A program made the position numbers and the translations under genes. Shown here piece by piece: positions 48,441 through 59,637 of a stretch of 64,000 nucleotides of DNA. The notes beneath the pieces were generated by a model. It had not been told where the DNA came from and did no database searches. It was given only the letters and a program-made list of their open reading frames with translations. The DNA lies in NCBI GenBank assembly GCA_963920765.1, contig OY987242.1, forward strand, positions 28,730,002 to 28,794,001, in the 5' to 3' direction. The stretch comes from Ulota crispa. Lineage: Eukaryota; Streptophyta; Bryopsida; Orthotrichales; Orthotrichaceae. The stretch's first letter is position 1; the number at the start of each line of letters is the position of its first letter.

Positions 48441-49343
48441 TTAACCCCTAAATGCCCAAGGGTGTTTTTCTCGTTCTTGGAAGGTAGTTTTGAAGTTTTT
48501 GAATTATCCTTGTAAGATCATTAGTAAACATCAAAACAAAATTGTAACCGTTGAATCTTGAACTTCAAGGTTTCTAGATTGCACTACCCAAAAAGAATCC
48601 AAAATGGTCTTGCGGATTTTAAGATATTTGTGATTGAATGATGATGAGTATGGATTTTTTTGCTTTTTTGGAGCTGCCCAAAACTTCTAATGCAAAATGG
48701 TAACTTTTGGATATAAAATTGGGAAACAACCACTTAGGATGTTTTAGTGTTTATTGTTGTTACTTCAGAACCAATGGCCCCTCTTCCAAATCCATGACCA
48801 CAATTTCACAAATGAGCCTACAACGCAACTGTCAAAATGCAACATCCTAATACAAAGAAATTTTCAGCTTCAATTGTTGACCAAAAATGATTATGAATGA
48901 AAGATTTTCAACGGTGAATAGATTTTAATTTTAATAACAAAGACATTCCAAGTGAAATTAGTCCAAAAGCACTTTTAGATTTTGTTAAATGTCAAAATTT
49001 CAGAAAAAAGGCCCTTATTGCCCAAGGGAGTGCCCAATTTTGCTCAACTTGATGCTCGTCTTTTCAATGTGGCAGCTTTTCATAGGCTCTGTGACACTAT
49101 TCACAACACTATTCATGACACTATTCACAATACTATTCATGACAGAAAATGTATGCTTGTAGTTAACTTTTCACCAAAAACAAATGGAATAAGATATGAA
49201 GGAAGTTGAATTTGAACATTGAAGCTAACTTCAGTGCACAATTTTTCTGAAAAAAAACCTTAAAACAATAAAATCTGTGCCTCCAACATGGTTTCAAATT
49301 TTTTGGACGCCAAAATATGGTGCCTTGGGCATTTAGGGGTTAA
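48441..49343. mobile_element. TTAA-flanked TIR element
   Basis: It begins TTAACCCCTAAATGCCCAAG and ends with the inverse, CTTGGGCATTTAGGGGTTAA. TTAA stands at both ends, as the target duplication of piggyBac or Kolobok-type elements would. The length is 903 bp including both TTAA. There is no transposase frame, so it is non-autonomous. A family member lies at 61907-62879. Confidence 0.8.
49093..49143. repeat. Two 24-bp tandem units
   Basis: GACACTATTCACAACACTAT-TCAT is present twice, and each unit is itself two similar 12-mers. It lies inside the TTAA element. Confidence 0.9.
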
Positions 49344-51057
49344 AGTTTTTCCCCCTTACCGGAGCACTGTGGGGAGCACTCGAATAAGCTAGAAATGTGG
49401 TTCATATTCTCAAGATTTAGTCCCGACCCACCAAGAGTCAATCGATACATTTTTCAACTACTTTACTTCTGGTATGAATTTTAGGGGGTCACTTGATAAG
49501 TCTACGCGTTCAGGCTTTCATCTGAATGCATCTTTGGACTTGTCCATGGACATTGCCTGGAAGTAAGAATTGGGATTTATTTTAGGGAAAATTTCATGGA
49601 TGGAGAGCAATTGAACAAGTAGCAACATGCGCACACGGGACCAAGGGTGTTTGAGCATTATCAGAAAAACAAACTTCAGGGATACCCTAAAAGTTCTCCT
49701 TCGTTTTACTCCATTTTGGTGTTTTGGTTTGGTAGAGGCCGCGCGAACGCGAGCCTCTGCTGCCACAAATTATGACGTGTATGCCTCCCGTAGGAAGATA
49801 CTAGAGCTCCCATGTCCGAAGTGCAATGGAGACAGTCACCCTAGGCCATCCACCGTATGGATCATGGATAGACCCCGCCCAGGTAAGTGAGGAATGCGTC
49901 TGCAGGCGGAGAATCTATACTTCCATTCTCTCAAAAGATTAGACTAAGCTTATGGGATATTAGAAATAGCAAGATCTTGTAGCATGAGCAGCACGAAGCC
50001 ATACGACTTCAATCACCAACTAAGCTCCCCTTCTGCAACTTCCACTATCAGTATCAATGTTCACAAACGTGCCTAATTTGAGCATTGGTTTCTTCCAAAT
50101 TTTGCAAATATGTAAACACCAGAGTGCTAAAGTTTAACATTTAGCAGTATCCTCAGCCACTTGAGCTAATTACAAAGAACACCCTTGAGCGTCATGGACG
50201 TATGGAAGGTCAGACAATGTCAAATAGATTTGGATTGAAGACAGCATATAAGGTAGCAGCATCCATAAGCATTGCGTCCCTATGCTTGTCACCTGACAGT
50301 GGCAAGGGCTCATGAAAAAAAAACAAATGGTTGTGGGTGATTGAGTGATGGTTATGGGTGATGAAGTGATGGTTGTGGGTGACTAGCATGAGGTTTTGAG
50401 TACCCATCTCACTATTTAAGAACCAACAAGCCTTGTGATTAGCATCTCTTACACATGGTTCTTACAATTTCAATGATTTTGAACTTTGAAAAATCTTTGT
50501 GAACAAATGCTTGCAGGTAAAATCTTGAAATTTATGCCAATATCTTTGGTTTCCATTTCCTAACATACAGTATTTTTTTCAAAGTTAGTCAATTGTTTCA
50601 CCTACTCCAAAACCCTTATCTCCACGCTTATGGGTGCGCCTACCTTACGGGCTTCGTGAGCGAAAGGGACGCTTTTGGGTATCTTGATGAGAGGGAGCCA
50701 ATTCTCTCCCCCCACCACCTGGTTGTATTATGGATATTCAATTTAGGGTTGCTTCTCAGGTGCTTGCGAGTGGACAGAAGGACCAGAAGTGTTCACCAAA
50801 ATTTTACACTAACTTACCTTCACTTCGATAAAATCAAAGGAATTTCACGAGAGCCAGATGACTGAAATGTCAGGGTTCAGGAATGGGAACGTAAGTACAG
50901 TGGTGCCTCGATGATGAAGGTCTCTGCACAGCATATTCATTTCATGTAAGGAAAGCATTCATTGTAACCAAACACATCTTCTGTAGCTCCCCAACAGTCA
51001 GGGACAATCATTTCCTTCATCTTAACTAAGCATTTTTTCTTATAAAGGTTCATCTTA
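49344..51057. other. Intergenic DNA
   Basis: It is less AT-rich than the other gaps. Frames at 49627-49890 (+) and 50593-50865 (+) have near-balanced composition, but both lack recognisable domains. The second, which reads HAYGCAYLTGFVSERDAFGY, has no ATG start. They may be fragments of old genes. No gene called. Confidence 0.35.
50329..50391. repeat. Three 21-bp tandem units
   Basis: GGTTGTGGGTGATTGAGTGAT recurs with small changes at 50329, 50350 and 50371. Confidence 0.85.
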
Positions 51058-51179
51058 GAGTATGTTCACACTTGATGTTAGGAGAGGTAGTAGTTAACAT
51101 AATTAGATGTATTTGGACACACATTTAGACTCCATTTGTATTGCTAATACCCCTCCTAACACCAAGTGTAAACATACCT
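51058..51179. mobile_element. Small hairpin MITE
   Basis: TATGTTCACACTTGATGTTA at the left has the inverse TAACACCAAGTGTAAACATA at the right, with about 30 bp of imperfect terminal repeat in a 122-bp element. Target duplication unclear. Confidence 0.65.
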
Positions 51180-52007
51180 TTAAAGAGGCACTACTGTACT
51201 GCAGCAGCTGGCACAAACGTGACATCCGAAATTCCGAATAACCTCGTCAAGTCGAAATTCAGCGAATACTCAATATCATTTGCTGAAAGATTGCAACACT
51301 CCATGTACATATACAGTACCAGTTTTCACAGTTCTACTGTACAAACGTCCGAGCCACTATGCAAGACATCTATAAGAGCATCAGTGAAAAACAAAGCTGA
51401 CCAAAATGATATACTGGAACAAGATTTGCCAAACACACGGACATGCAAGTAGACATTGAGAGAAGAGTGAGATATGCCAATCGTATAATTTCCAATGATC
51501 ATTCAATTCCTTGTCTCATTCAAGAAACGATCAGCAGCTTACAAAAGCCCAACCTGTTTTTCCGGGGATGTTACAAAAGCCACTCACTACTTGAACATCC
51601 TTGTACTTTTTTTGTCTGTACATTTTGTCCAAAGTAGCAAGTTCGCCAATTCGAAGCTCCTCATCGTCTATCTACGTTACCCTATATAGTGTACATACGA
51701 AGCCCTTATCAGAGGGAGCAATTCTCTCGGATTTATCTCCTCATTCATGCAAAAGGGCTTTCATCTAAAAGCTCATTCCTACCAAAAAGCGATACTACAC
51801 TAACGAATCTCCAAAGTAGCAACCATCCTCTGTAGGATCCCGGTGCCCTCGTTTCCACACCGGGGATAAGTTGTCCATCCACACAGCGCTTCAAAAACTT
51901 GGCCCTGTGATGGGTCATTGACGGAGCTTCCGAGACGAGAGGATTCCATTCGGGATTGCCCTAGTAACGGAGATCCCAAGGCGAGGGGGGTGTGGTGTGC
52001 CGTCCCA
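51180..52007 (-). other. Downstream region of the F-box/kelch gene
   Basis: This probably holds the 3' UTR of the gene that ends at 52008. No poly(A) signal stands out. Open frames at 51141-51452 and 51443-51689 show no known domain. Confidence 0.4.
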
Positions 52008-53201
52008 TTACATTTCAAATGAACAGGAAGTTTGGGTCAAGTTCAGAAACTGGTCATTGCACTCGATGGTGCGCCATTGAGGTTTGGTGGAGCCATAGCC
52101 AGGAGTTAAGCTCAGCGTCCTCAAAGTTGCAGTGTCGTTCATTCGAGCGAGCCCCGTGATAACGAGCGTGCTTCCAGTGCCTGCAATAGACGACGGAGTC
52201 ATCTCTCCCTTCTCTACCTCCTCGGGGACCTTGTCAACGACGGTCCATGAATTCGTCTCCGCAGAATACACCACGATCTCCTTCCCGTGAAGCGCGTACA
52301 ACCGCCCCGCCATCGCGGCGAGCGAGCTCGGATTCGCGACATCGGAGTCACGAGACACGAGCGGCCACATGTTAGCAATCATTGTCCACTGTCCTGTGGA
52401 CGGATCCCACACCTCCGCAGTCTTGCGAAACACGCCTTGGGATTCGGTGCCATATCCCGACAAAACGTAGAACAGCCCGTCCATCACCGCGCCCGTGCAC
52501 TCGTCACGGCCCTCTCGCATCGAAGGCATCGTCTCCCAGCATCTCCTCTCGATATCGAACGCCTCCACAGTCGCTAAAGCTTTCTTCTCAGCGTCGTGAC
52601 CGCCAGCCACCACCACCTTACTCCCCACAGCTCCAACGGCAAAAAAGTTCCTAACACTCGGCATATCGGCGCCCTGACTCCATCGCTGGCTAGCGAAATC
52701 GAACACAAACACGGATCTTGAGGGCTCCCATGTGCTCTGCCACCACCCTCCCATCACCACGAGCTTCCCCATCACGACAACAAGCTTGCAAAACGTGGGC
52801 AACCCTCTTGGGAGGCCAGGAATGGCCGGCAACCGCTCCCACGCTCCCGATTTCACGTCCAGCAGCGTAACCCCGTACACGGGATCAAAAGAAGCGCACA
52901 TAAACGAGCAGCTCTTCTCCGCAAGCATCTCCGTACTCATCGGCATGGGTTGCAGCATACACACAAACGCCGCACTTGCCCCTTCTTCCCTTCGCAACGT
53001 GTAAAATTCCCGACTTTGCATCAAGGATTTCAATCCCTGGCTCACACCCTGCAGATTTGCGTGACATTGCAGCGGCACTCGAATCAAGCACCGCACAAAC
53101 ACATCGTCGGGTAATGAGGAGATTAAACACGAGGACTGCGACGGCGCGTCTGCCGTCCTCCGAGCTTCCATCATCTCGTTCCATGCCACAACGTCTGCCA
53201 T
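52008..53201 (-). CDS. F-box/kelch-repeat protein, KMD (KISS ME DEADLY) type
   Basis: The 397-residue product is a probable SCF ubiquitin-ligase adaptor. I chose the ATG at 53201 (MADVVAWNEMM); the frame is open to 53210 only with a TTG. An F-box lies at about residues 27-70 (SSLPDDVFVRCLIRVPLQCH). Kelch repeats follow at about 95-340, with VFVFDFASQRWSQGADMPS, KVVVAGGHDAEKKALATVEA and the family-like RDECTGAVMDGLFYVLSGYG and KTAEVWDPSTGQW. The C-terminus SCSFEM matches the usual ending of this group. Arabidopsis relatives target type-B response regulators of cytokinin signalling and phenylalanine ammonia-lyase; whether this copy does so is inference. The gene is intronless and GC-rich within AT-rich surroundings. 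It is not closely related to the F-box gene at 611. Confidence 0.9.
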   Translation of the reverse strand: MADVVAWNEMMEARRTADAPSQSSCLISSLPDDVFVRCLIRVPLQCHANLQGVSQGLKSLMQSREFYTLRREEGASAAFVCMLQPMPMSTEMLAEKSCSFMCASFDPVYGVTLLDVKSGAWERLPAIPGLPRGLPTFCKLVVVMGKLVVMGGWWQSTWEPSRSVFVFDFASQRWSQGADMPSVRNFFAVGAVGSKVVVAGGHDAEKKALATVEAFDIERRCWETMPSMREGRDECTGAVMDGLFYVLSGYGTESQGVFRKTAEVWDPSTGQWTMIANMWPLVSRDSDVANPSSLAAMAGRLYALHGKEIVVYSAETNSWTVVDKVPEEVEKGEMTPSSIAGTGSTLVITGLARMNDTATLRTLSLTPGYGSTKPQWRTIECNDQFLNLTQTSCSFEM

Positions 53202-53693
53202 TCTGCTCAAAATTGGATTTCCTGCCTCAAAACTGTCACATTCAAATGCAAACCCAACGTGTAGCTACTACCATTACTTCTACTTCCGACGGTGTTGGTG
53301 CGAGAGAGGTATAAGACGATGAGCGGGAGTGTTGCGCTCGTAAATCGATTGGCCCTCGAACACAGAACCCGACGCATAATCTATTGGATGCCCGTGGAGC
53401 CCACCCACACTCGCCAGTGGGCTCAGCGCATTGATGGCGATTCAGCAGAGTAGGACTGCTTGCTTGTCGTAGATTGCTTCTGTAGCAATTTTTCATTGTG
53501 GTGATTTTACGGCAGCACTGTGCGTTTCTAGAAATAGGACGCGGTACATTTCGCAAACGACTCTTCCAGTCTTCCTCGTACCCCAAGCGCAGCTCTTGTG
53601 CAAACGGATTGTTCTAGAAGGTCCTGACAAAAAAACAAAATATCCTGATTTTACAAAAACCTCAGAATTTTCGGAATTTCAAGGATAGGAGTT
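53202..53693 (-). promoter_or_regulatory. Upstream region of the F-box/kelch gene
   Basis: GC-richer 5' flank and probable 5' UTR. The minus-strand frame at 53242-53586 has no ATG-supported similarity to anything known. A foldback MITE begins about 490 bp upstream of the start codon. Confidence 0.45.
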
Positions 53694-53695
53694 GG

Positions 53696-54098
53696 AATTG
53701 ATATCTGTACCACACCCTTTCGACTGTTCTACCACAAGTACTATATATGGTCAATATTTATGATATTATAGTAGGTGTGTCCCATAGGTAGAAGATTACT
53801 ATTTTGAAAATATAACTTCATATAGGAATTGCAACTTTAGCTTTGTTTTATTTCATCGCTTGATCTTGCTTATAGTATTGATTCAAAGATCTAAATTTAA
53901 CTTAGCATAATATAAATCTTTAGTTTTAGATTGTTATTATTGAGTGAGATTTGAACTAAAAAATAAAGTTGAAGTTGCAACTTGTATGTCAAGCTATATC
54001 TTCAAAATACTAATATTTTTACATGTGATCCACACCTACTACAATATCATAAATATTGACCATAAATATTGACCATATATAGTTGGTGTGGTAGAGAT
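53696..54098. mobile_element. Foldback MITE, divergent relative of 34898-35306
   Basis: It has TGATATCTGTACCACACCCT at the left and the inverse ...GGTGTGGTAGAGATATTAAT at the right, with long inner palindromic arms (GTCAATATTTATGATATT and complement, then GTAGGTGTG). The outer ends resemble the foldback MITEs at 10228 and 34898, but the interior is different. An ACCATATATAG/GACCATAAATATT duplication sits near the right end. Confidence 0.65.
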
Positions 54099-54432
54099 AT
54101 TAATTATCATATTAGTATGATAGGCCAAAATTGTTTTCTCAACTAAGTTCGATCTTGTAACATCCCACTAACACCAAAAATGGGTGTCAATATATTGCTT
54201 CTTTCCAGAAAACAAAGAAGCTTGAAGTGTTAAACAATTATTTAATTATGTGTCAAAAAATTTGGTGATGTGTACCATTTTTGCATAGAATATTGATGAT
54301 TGAGCATCAATCATCTTTTGCATTTTTGAGTGATCAAAATTGCCTGAAATCTTCAAAACTTTAATTAATGAATGATTGTGGATGAATGTGAGTTATTCCT
54401 TTTGCAATAATCATCATACACCCCTTGTTATA

Positions 54433-56008
54433 CAGTGACTCACAAATCCGAGTCAGTGTTTGTTGTTACTTAAATCAATTGCGTTAATAAAGATTTTCAG
54501 GTGTCATAAAGAGTATATTAAAGGTATCCAAGTACCTGCTAATCCATGTAAGCTTTAATAAAAAATTTGCAAGGGTGATTGAGATATCTTTCAAAGGAGA
54601 GTCACTCACTAACTCACTTTTGGTCTTGCCTGTCTATGTCTCCATCTCCTCTTTATATTAACAATACATTATAGAATTTAAATTTAATTGTGAGTGTTGT
54701 AAGTAGGAAAGATTGTTTCTACTCCTCTTCTATTAGTATATTGCACTTTTAATTGTTTCATAACATGATAAGACCATTGTTTTTTAAAAAGCAAAATAGT
54801 GTAGTATCATTGCTACAAATGGGTGGATCACAAAAATTATAGCCAAGTGGTTTGATGTTAGTCAATCTAATGCTGAGAGAATCCAAAAGAAACGTCTTTT
54901 TGGTATTAAACTATTTATAGAAGGACAATTAACTAAAATTTTAAACCACTTAGGGAGGGCATGTGTGAGAGCAATGACAAGTAGGAGATCTATTAGTGCT
55001 ATAAAAGCATTCAAATTAGTTGGGCAACAATGTGACAATGAAATGAGTGCCCAGACAATGCAATGTGCATTGAATTTTGCAAGTTTGAAGGCTTCAATGA
55101 AGAAGAAAAAACTTTTTTTTTCTAAAAATGATATTTAAGGTTGTTTAATTTTGCCAAATCTCATGAAATTTGGACTATTGCAAATTAGAAGCAAGTGATT
55201 ATTTTAGATGAGACTTAAATCAATCATTTTTGCTTAGATGGATGTTACTAATGTTGGGATTTAGAAGGAGAGGGTCTTATAGATTGAACAATGAAGAAAC
55301 TTGTGAAACATGGAAAAGGTTTTACAATAGTTTGGGGTTGCATGAGTGCAAACAGACTTGGTTTGATTTGCAAGATAGAAGGTATAATAAATTAGTATGT
55401 TTGTTGTGAAGTATTAGAGACCAATCTCCCTATGCTCTTTTTTCAAAGTATGGCATAGATGCATTTAGAGTCATTTTTCAACATGACAACAATCCTAAAC
55501 ATACAAAAAAACAATGAAAGGGTATTGTTTATACAAATTTTCAATGTTTAAATGTAACATGCTCAATCACCCAACCTAAACCCTATAAAACACCTACGGG
55601 CAACACTAAAACAAAAGCTCAATGTTAACCAACACGTCCAAAGGGTATTTTAAAATTGTGAGAATGCAGGTTTGAGATTTTCCATTTTATCACTTCCATG
55701 GAAAGTGAGAATGTTTATGAGAACATGCCACAAAAAATGCAAGTAGATGGATATGCAAAGGCAAGTAAATTGATTTTTGAGTGTGTATAGATACACAAGT
55801 CTAAAACTGAGTCAGTGAGGATTTGATTTCAGAATTTTAATGCTTCCATATATTATATGTATCCGGTTTTCAATTTCCCAAGTGAATAATCAATAAAGCT
55901 TCTACTTTCTAAAACAAATTTTTAGTTGTTGAATTGTTCACTCAGTGTGCTAATATTGCTTATTTATTGAAAAACATCCAAACACTGACTAGGTTTTGTG
56001 AGTGACTG
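54433..56008 (+). mobile_element. Tc1-like transposon with both ends, inactive
   Basis: TA then CAGTGACTCACAAATCCGAG starts the element. The right end is the inverse, with GGTTTTGTGAGTGACTG followed by TA. The terminal repeats are about 30 bp (they end GTCAGTGTTTG), and the TA pair at 54431-54432 and 56009-56010 is the expected target site. Total 1576 bp, the normal size of a Tc1-like element. It carries one decayed transposase. Confidence 0.85.
54815..55740 (+). pseudogene. Tc1/mariner transposase relic
   Basis: Many stops and a few shifts, but the order of motifs is clear. A helix-turn-helix-like AKWFDVSQSNAERIQKK lies near 54850. The first catalytic Asp is in ILDET near 55205. VWGCMSANRLGLICKIEG lies near 55335, and the second Asp in FQHDNNPKHT near 55485. 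NLNPIKHLRATLKQKLN near 55575 holds a Lys where the family has the third acidic residue (NPIEH). The spacing from the second Asp is about 34 residues, as in Tc1 (DD34E). It is inactive. Confidence 0.85.
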
Positions 56009-56189
56009 TATGTCTATCGTTGTAATTACACCATCCTACAATCCAGAACTATAGCTTTTTGTAGTTTTTCTACTCTATAAATATGGATTGGTAACGTCAA
56101 TGCATAGCCTTGGAATGAGAAAAAACTTGCCTAGCCACTAGAGTGGCAAATGACTAGGTTGCACTTTCAAACTATTTGATATGACCTAG

Positions 56190-56830
56190 ATGTTGGATCA
56201 TGCCCTAGTATGGATCAACCAAGCTATAAAAAGTTTATAAGCCCCCAAACACGCAATCAACCATTTTCTAGTTGCTACCCTTTTTTTGGGATGCCCAAGA
56301 TGAAAAAAAAACTTTTTTTGAAAAAAACAAAAATTACTTTCATATAGCAAGTCTACTTTCCAACCCAATTTGAAACATGTCAATCCAAATTAAATTCCAC
56401 CAAGGAGAATTTCCCAAAGACAAACACTTCAATATTTGCTAGTGTTACAAAATTTACTATTTTAGGAAACTAATGATGTTCTCTTTTTCAAAAAGAAAAT
56501 GATTTTGACTTTTAGAATAGAATGTCAATTTTTAACCAATCATACCAAATTTTGTATTCCATGAATAAGATTTGTAACTTTGATGAATAGTAAATGATAA
56601 ATACTTCTAAATTCATTAAATAAGAATCCAACACTTTTTTGAATGTTTGACTGTATGGGTAATTACTAAACATCATGATTCTTGTTTTCTCTTTAGAAGC
56701 AACCCTCATCAAAGTTACAAAAGTATCATTTTGTAATGCATCTATGTTTTGCAATGACCATCTTGAGAGTTTAGGGACTAGACTACCTTTATCTTTTTCT
56801 AATGAGAGATTGCATTCTATATGGAAATAG
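56190..56830. repeat. Reverse copy of the 36600-37147 repeat
   Basis: AATTACTAAACATCATGATT, CTTCTAAATTCATTAAATAA and other segments are the inverse of text in 36660-37147, and the A/T tracts around GGGATGCCCAAGATG match too. The TTAA ends are not preserved here. Confidence 0.6.
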
Positions 56831-57487
56831 ACTCCATGGAGATTACCAAGCTTCCAAATTACATAACATTAGTGTATTTGACACAAAAAACAATGCATAA
56901 CTAGTGCCAATACAAAATTGGTTAGGACAAAGCTCACTAAATCCAAATCTCATTCAAAAAGTCCAAATTAAATCTACTATTATACTAAATTTATAAATTC
57001 TTATATTTACTCTCGACAAACTACCAGGATAAGTTGACCCCTTGTTGCCCCCCCACCTGGATGAATGGGACCAAAGGCCTGCGCCACTCCTCCACATTTT
57101 TGTTTTTCGGCCAAGATGGACAAACTCCACTCATTTACAAATAATGATAAAATTAAAAACATGCCCTATTTAGGAGTTGGTCAAATTCAATACTTGTAAA
57201 GGTTCTTAATCTAAATCCAGGTCTTTCAATCTAAATATGAATTCAAAAATTCCCAAATTCAAATCCCTAATGAAGGTTCTTCTAATCTGTAACAAAGGAT
57301 GTGAGAAAGTGATTACCGTGGGTCCACAAACTCATAAAGCAAGACTGAGCCAGGACCCAGGCAATGAGGGGTCAGTTCACCCCTGCCGTTCACAAACAGG
57401 TATATTCAATTTACCAAGCGTAGAAAATTGATTTTTTTTGTGAAAATATTTTTTAAGAAAGTGTTATTTCCACTTACAATAACAAGA
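56831..57487. other. Intergenic DNA
   Basis: No gene or complete element visible. A C-rich run lies at about 57050 (CCCCCCCACCTGG). Confidence 0.35.
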
Positions 57488-58264
57488 TACAATGAATATT
57501 GCATTTAAGTTGCCCCACATTAATTTCTCACATTTTGCACTATATAAATACTTACTAATTTTACATTAATTTTCATCAGCAATAGTTTTAATAAATAATT
57601 TTTAAAGGACATAACAATAACAACAAAGCTACAATAATAATAAATTAGCCATCTCCATGTCAGTAATTCATGTGAAATTCTAGTATCTAAAAAGTTGCAT
57701 GCACCTCCAAGTGGCCAAGTGTAGGGTTTTTTTTCTTGGCAATTTTTTGCCTTACCTCAAAATGCCTCTAGCTACCACTACATTAAGAATTTTTCTTGAA
57801 AAAGTGGATGAAATTGCCAAATATCTCCTTGAGTAAATACACCTTTTGCCATATTTTAGATGAAAGTAGCTTATATTAGTAAAATAATTGGATGAACATG
57901 CACATATTGTTCATTCTTTCCAATGTTAGCTAATTTTTCCTTGTTGGCGTGCCAATCTTGGGTATGGGTTGCTCTGCCTCAACAAATACCTAAAAAAAAA
58001 TCATTAGGGGGTTTCAAATATGCTATTTAGCACCAAAATCGTGCACGTGAATAAGGTTCGTGAAAAATGTGGGCAAGTCACTCCGTAAACGAGCCATGAC
58101 GACCTACTGGAGATCGTCATATCGCATTCACCGGTAAACAAAAACTTGTTCACTACCTGATTCGTTCATCGTTTTTTTGAGATCTATGAAACCCCCTATT
58201 GACCAAGCGATGAGTCATGAGGAAATTTCAGAGGTAAGGCAACCTAAATGCAATATTCACTGTA
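57488..58264. mobile_element. MITE of the GTTGCC family, copy 2, interrupted
   Basis: The outer ends are a nearly perfect 27-bp inverted repeat: TACAATGAATATTGCATTTA-AGTTGCC on the left, and on the right the inverse of TACAGTGAATATTGC with GGTTGCC. Its body (57488-57721 plus 58210-58264, about 289 bp) is split by an insertion at 57722-58201. Confidence 0.8.
57722..58201. mobile_element. 480-bp insertion inside the MITE
   Basis: It is flanked by GCCAAGTG and ACCAAGCG (6 of 8 match), which the uninterrupted family copies show once. It begins TAGGGTTTTTT and ends with AAACCCCCTATTG, a weak inverted pair that fits a hAT-like element. The sequence after the left end is the reverse of the dispersed repeat at 7330-7745 and 46627-46872. 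Confidence 0.65.
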
Positions 58265-58283
58265 CATCATTACAGTAGAAAAA

Positions 58284-58997
58284 ATGGACAGCAGCAGCAA
58301 CGTTTTTTCTTCAGGAGCCGAAAATGAAAAAAAGCAATTGGTGCGAATTCTGGGATGGAGTGCAGGCTTCGTGGTGATGATGGCTTTGGGCAGCGACGTA
58401 AGGGAGGGCTGGGGGGCCAATGGCAGAGATGGCGGAGCCAAGAGAGAAGCGAAGGGGATATGCGCGGGCTCCGGGACTTCGGCACCATGCGGAGACCTGC
58501 GCGGCGCAGTCGAAGGTGCTGCGAAGAGAAGCGCAGCCGGGGGGCTCGGGGATTCGACAGAGTTCCCTTGCAAAAGGAGGTGGTCAGGTGGGGTTCTGGG
58601 CTTCGTGGCTCTTGGCGCTTGCCTGACCTCAAGGCCGGGCCACATACGCCAGAACAGTCGTTCCAAAATGATGTTTTGTGAAAAACAGGTAGCTGAATTA
58701 CTGGTTTGCGTAAAAGCAGATTTTTTGGTTTTCAAAGGGCCTATTTTGTTGGTTTGTTTAGAACTATCAATTTTGAGAGTTTACAAATCTATGTCACAAA
58801 TCTCTTTTCCTATAATGGTGGAGAGGTTATCTTTAGGTGAACATTTGATGAAAACTTGGAAAAGTGATTCTCCCAGTTTTCCAAAAATATCAGTTACATC
58901 TTCATCCGTTTCAAACCGCCGGTTTTGGGCCTATGTGGTCCTGGCATCAACGGTGACTGCTGGGTCCATTGAGGCTAGGGTACCTTGCCATGGGTAA
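58284..58997 (+). other. GC-rich open frame of unclear status
   Basis: From the ATG at 58284 (MDSSSNVFSSGAENEKKQ) a 237-codon frame runs to 58997; the frame is open upstream to an ATG at 58248 inside the MITE end. The first 120 residues are Gly/Ala/Arg-rich because 58290-58640 is a GC-rich island; the rest is ordinary. I recognise no domain. A frame on the opposite strand (58244-58735) is also long, so the island may simply be poor in stops. It could be a captured gene fragment or a promoter. Confidence 0.25.
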
Positions 58998-59306
58998 TCG
59001 GAAACAGAGGCCCGTCCATGTTGACCACAGGCAAAATGGAGAAAAATTTCTAAAATCTTCAGGAGACGTACATTTTAGAAAGCATATTCCAATTTAGGGT
59101 CCAGAAGATACAGGCGTGTAAGTTAATTTTTGCAGAATTGAAGGCTAGAGGTCTAGGCCTTGACTCCTCCAGCTCCCCCCCCCATGGAAAGGTATCCTTC
59201 AATGACATGCCATATGGTGGGACCATCTAGAGGCAAAATCTCATCGTTTTTACAAGTAAGAGTAATAAACTGTTTCTTATTATGGTGTTGTTCAATGATA
59301 TCCTCC
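58998..59306. other. Intergenic DNA
   Basis: No gene or repeat pair visible. A C-run (CCTCCAGCTCCCCCCCCC) lies near 59170. Confidence 0.35.
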
Positions 59307-59637
59307 TACATTGAATATTGCATTTAGGTTGCCCCACACTAATTTAGGTTGCCCCACACTAATTTCTTGACATTTTACACTACTTTATATGAATATTTAC
59401 TACTCATACAATATTTTTCAGCAAAAATTATTGCAACAAACAATTTTTAGAGGGCATGTCAATAACAATGAAGCTGCAAAAAGACAAAATAGTGGCTTTC
59501 AAGTCATAAACCATGTGAAATCTAAGAATTTAAAGAGTAACATGCGCCTCCAAGAGACCAAGTGATGAATCATGAGGTAACTTACTTGGGTAAGGCAACC
59601 TAATTGTTAAGGCAACCTAAATTTGATATTTAATGTA
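59307..59637. mobile_element. MITE of the GTTGCC family, copy 3
   Basis: The left end TACATTGAATATTGCATTTA-GGTTGCC has an inverse GATATTTAATGTA at the right. A 20-bp piece (AGGTTGCCCCACACTAATTT) is duplicated in tandem near 59325-59364, and a second GGCAACCTAA is duplicated near the right end. Confidence 0.75.
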
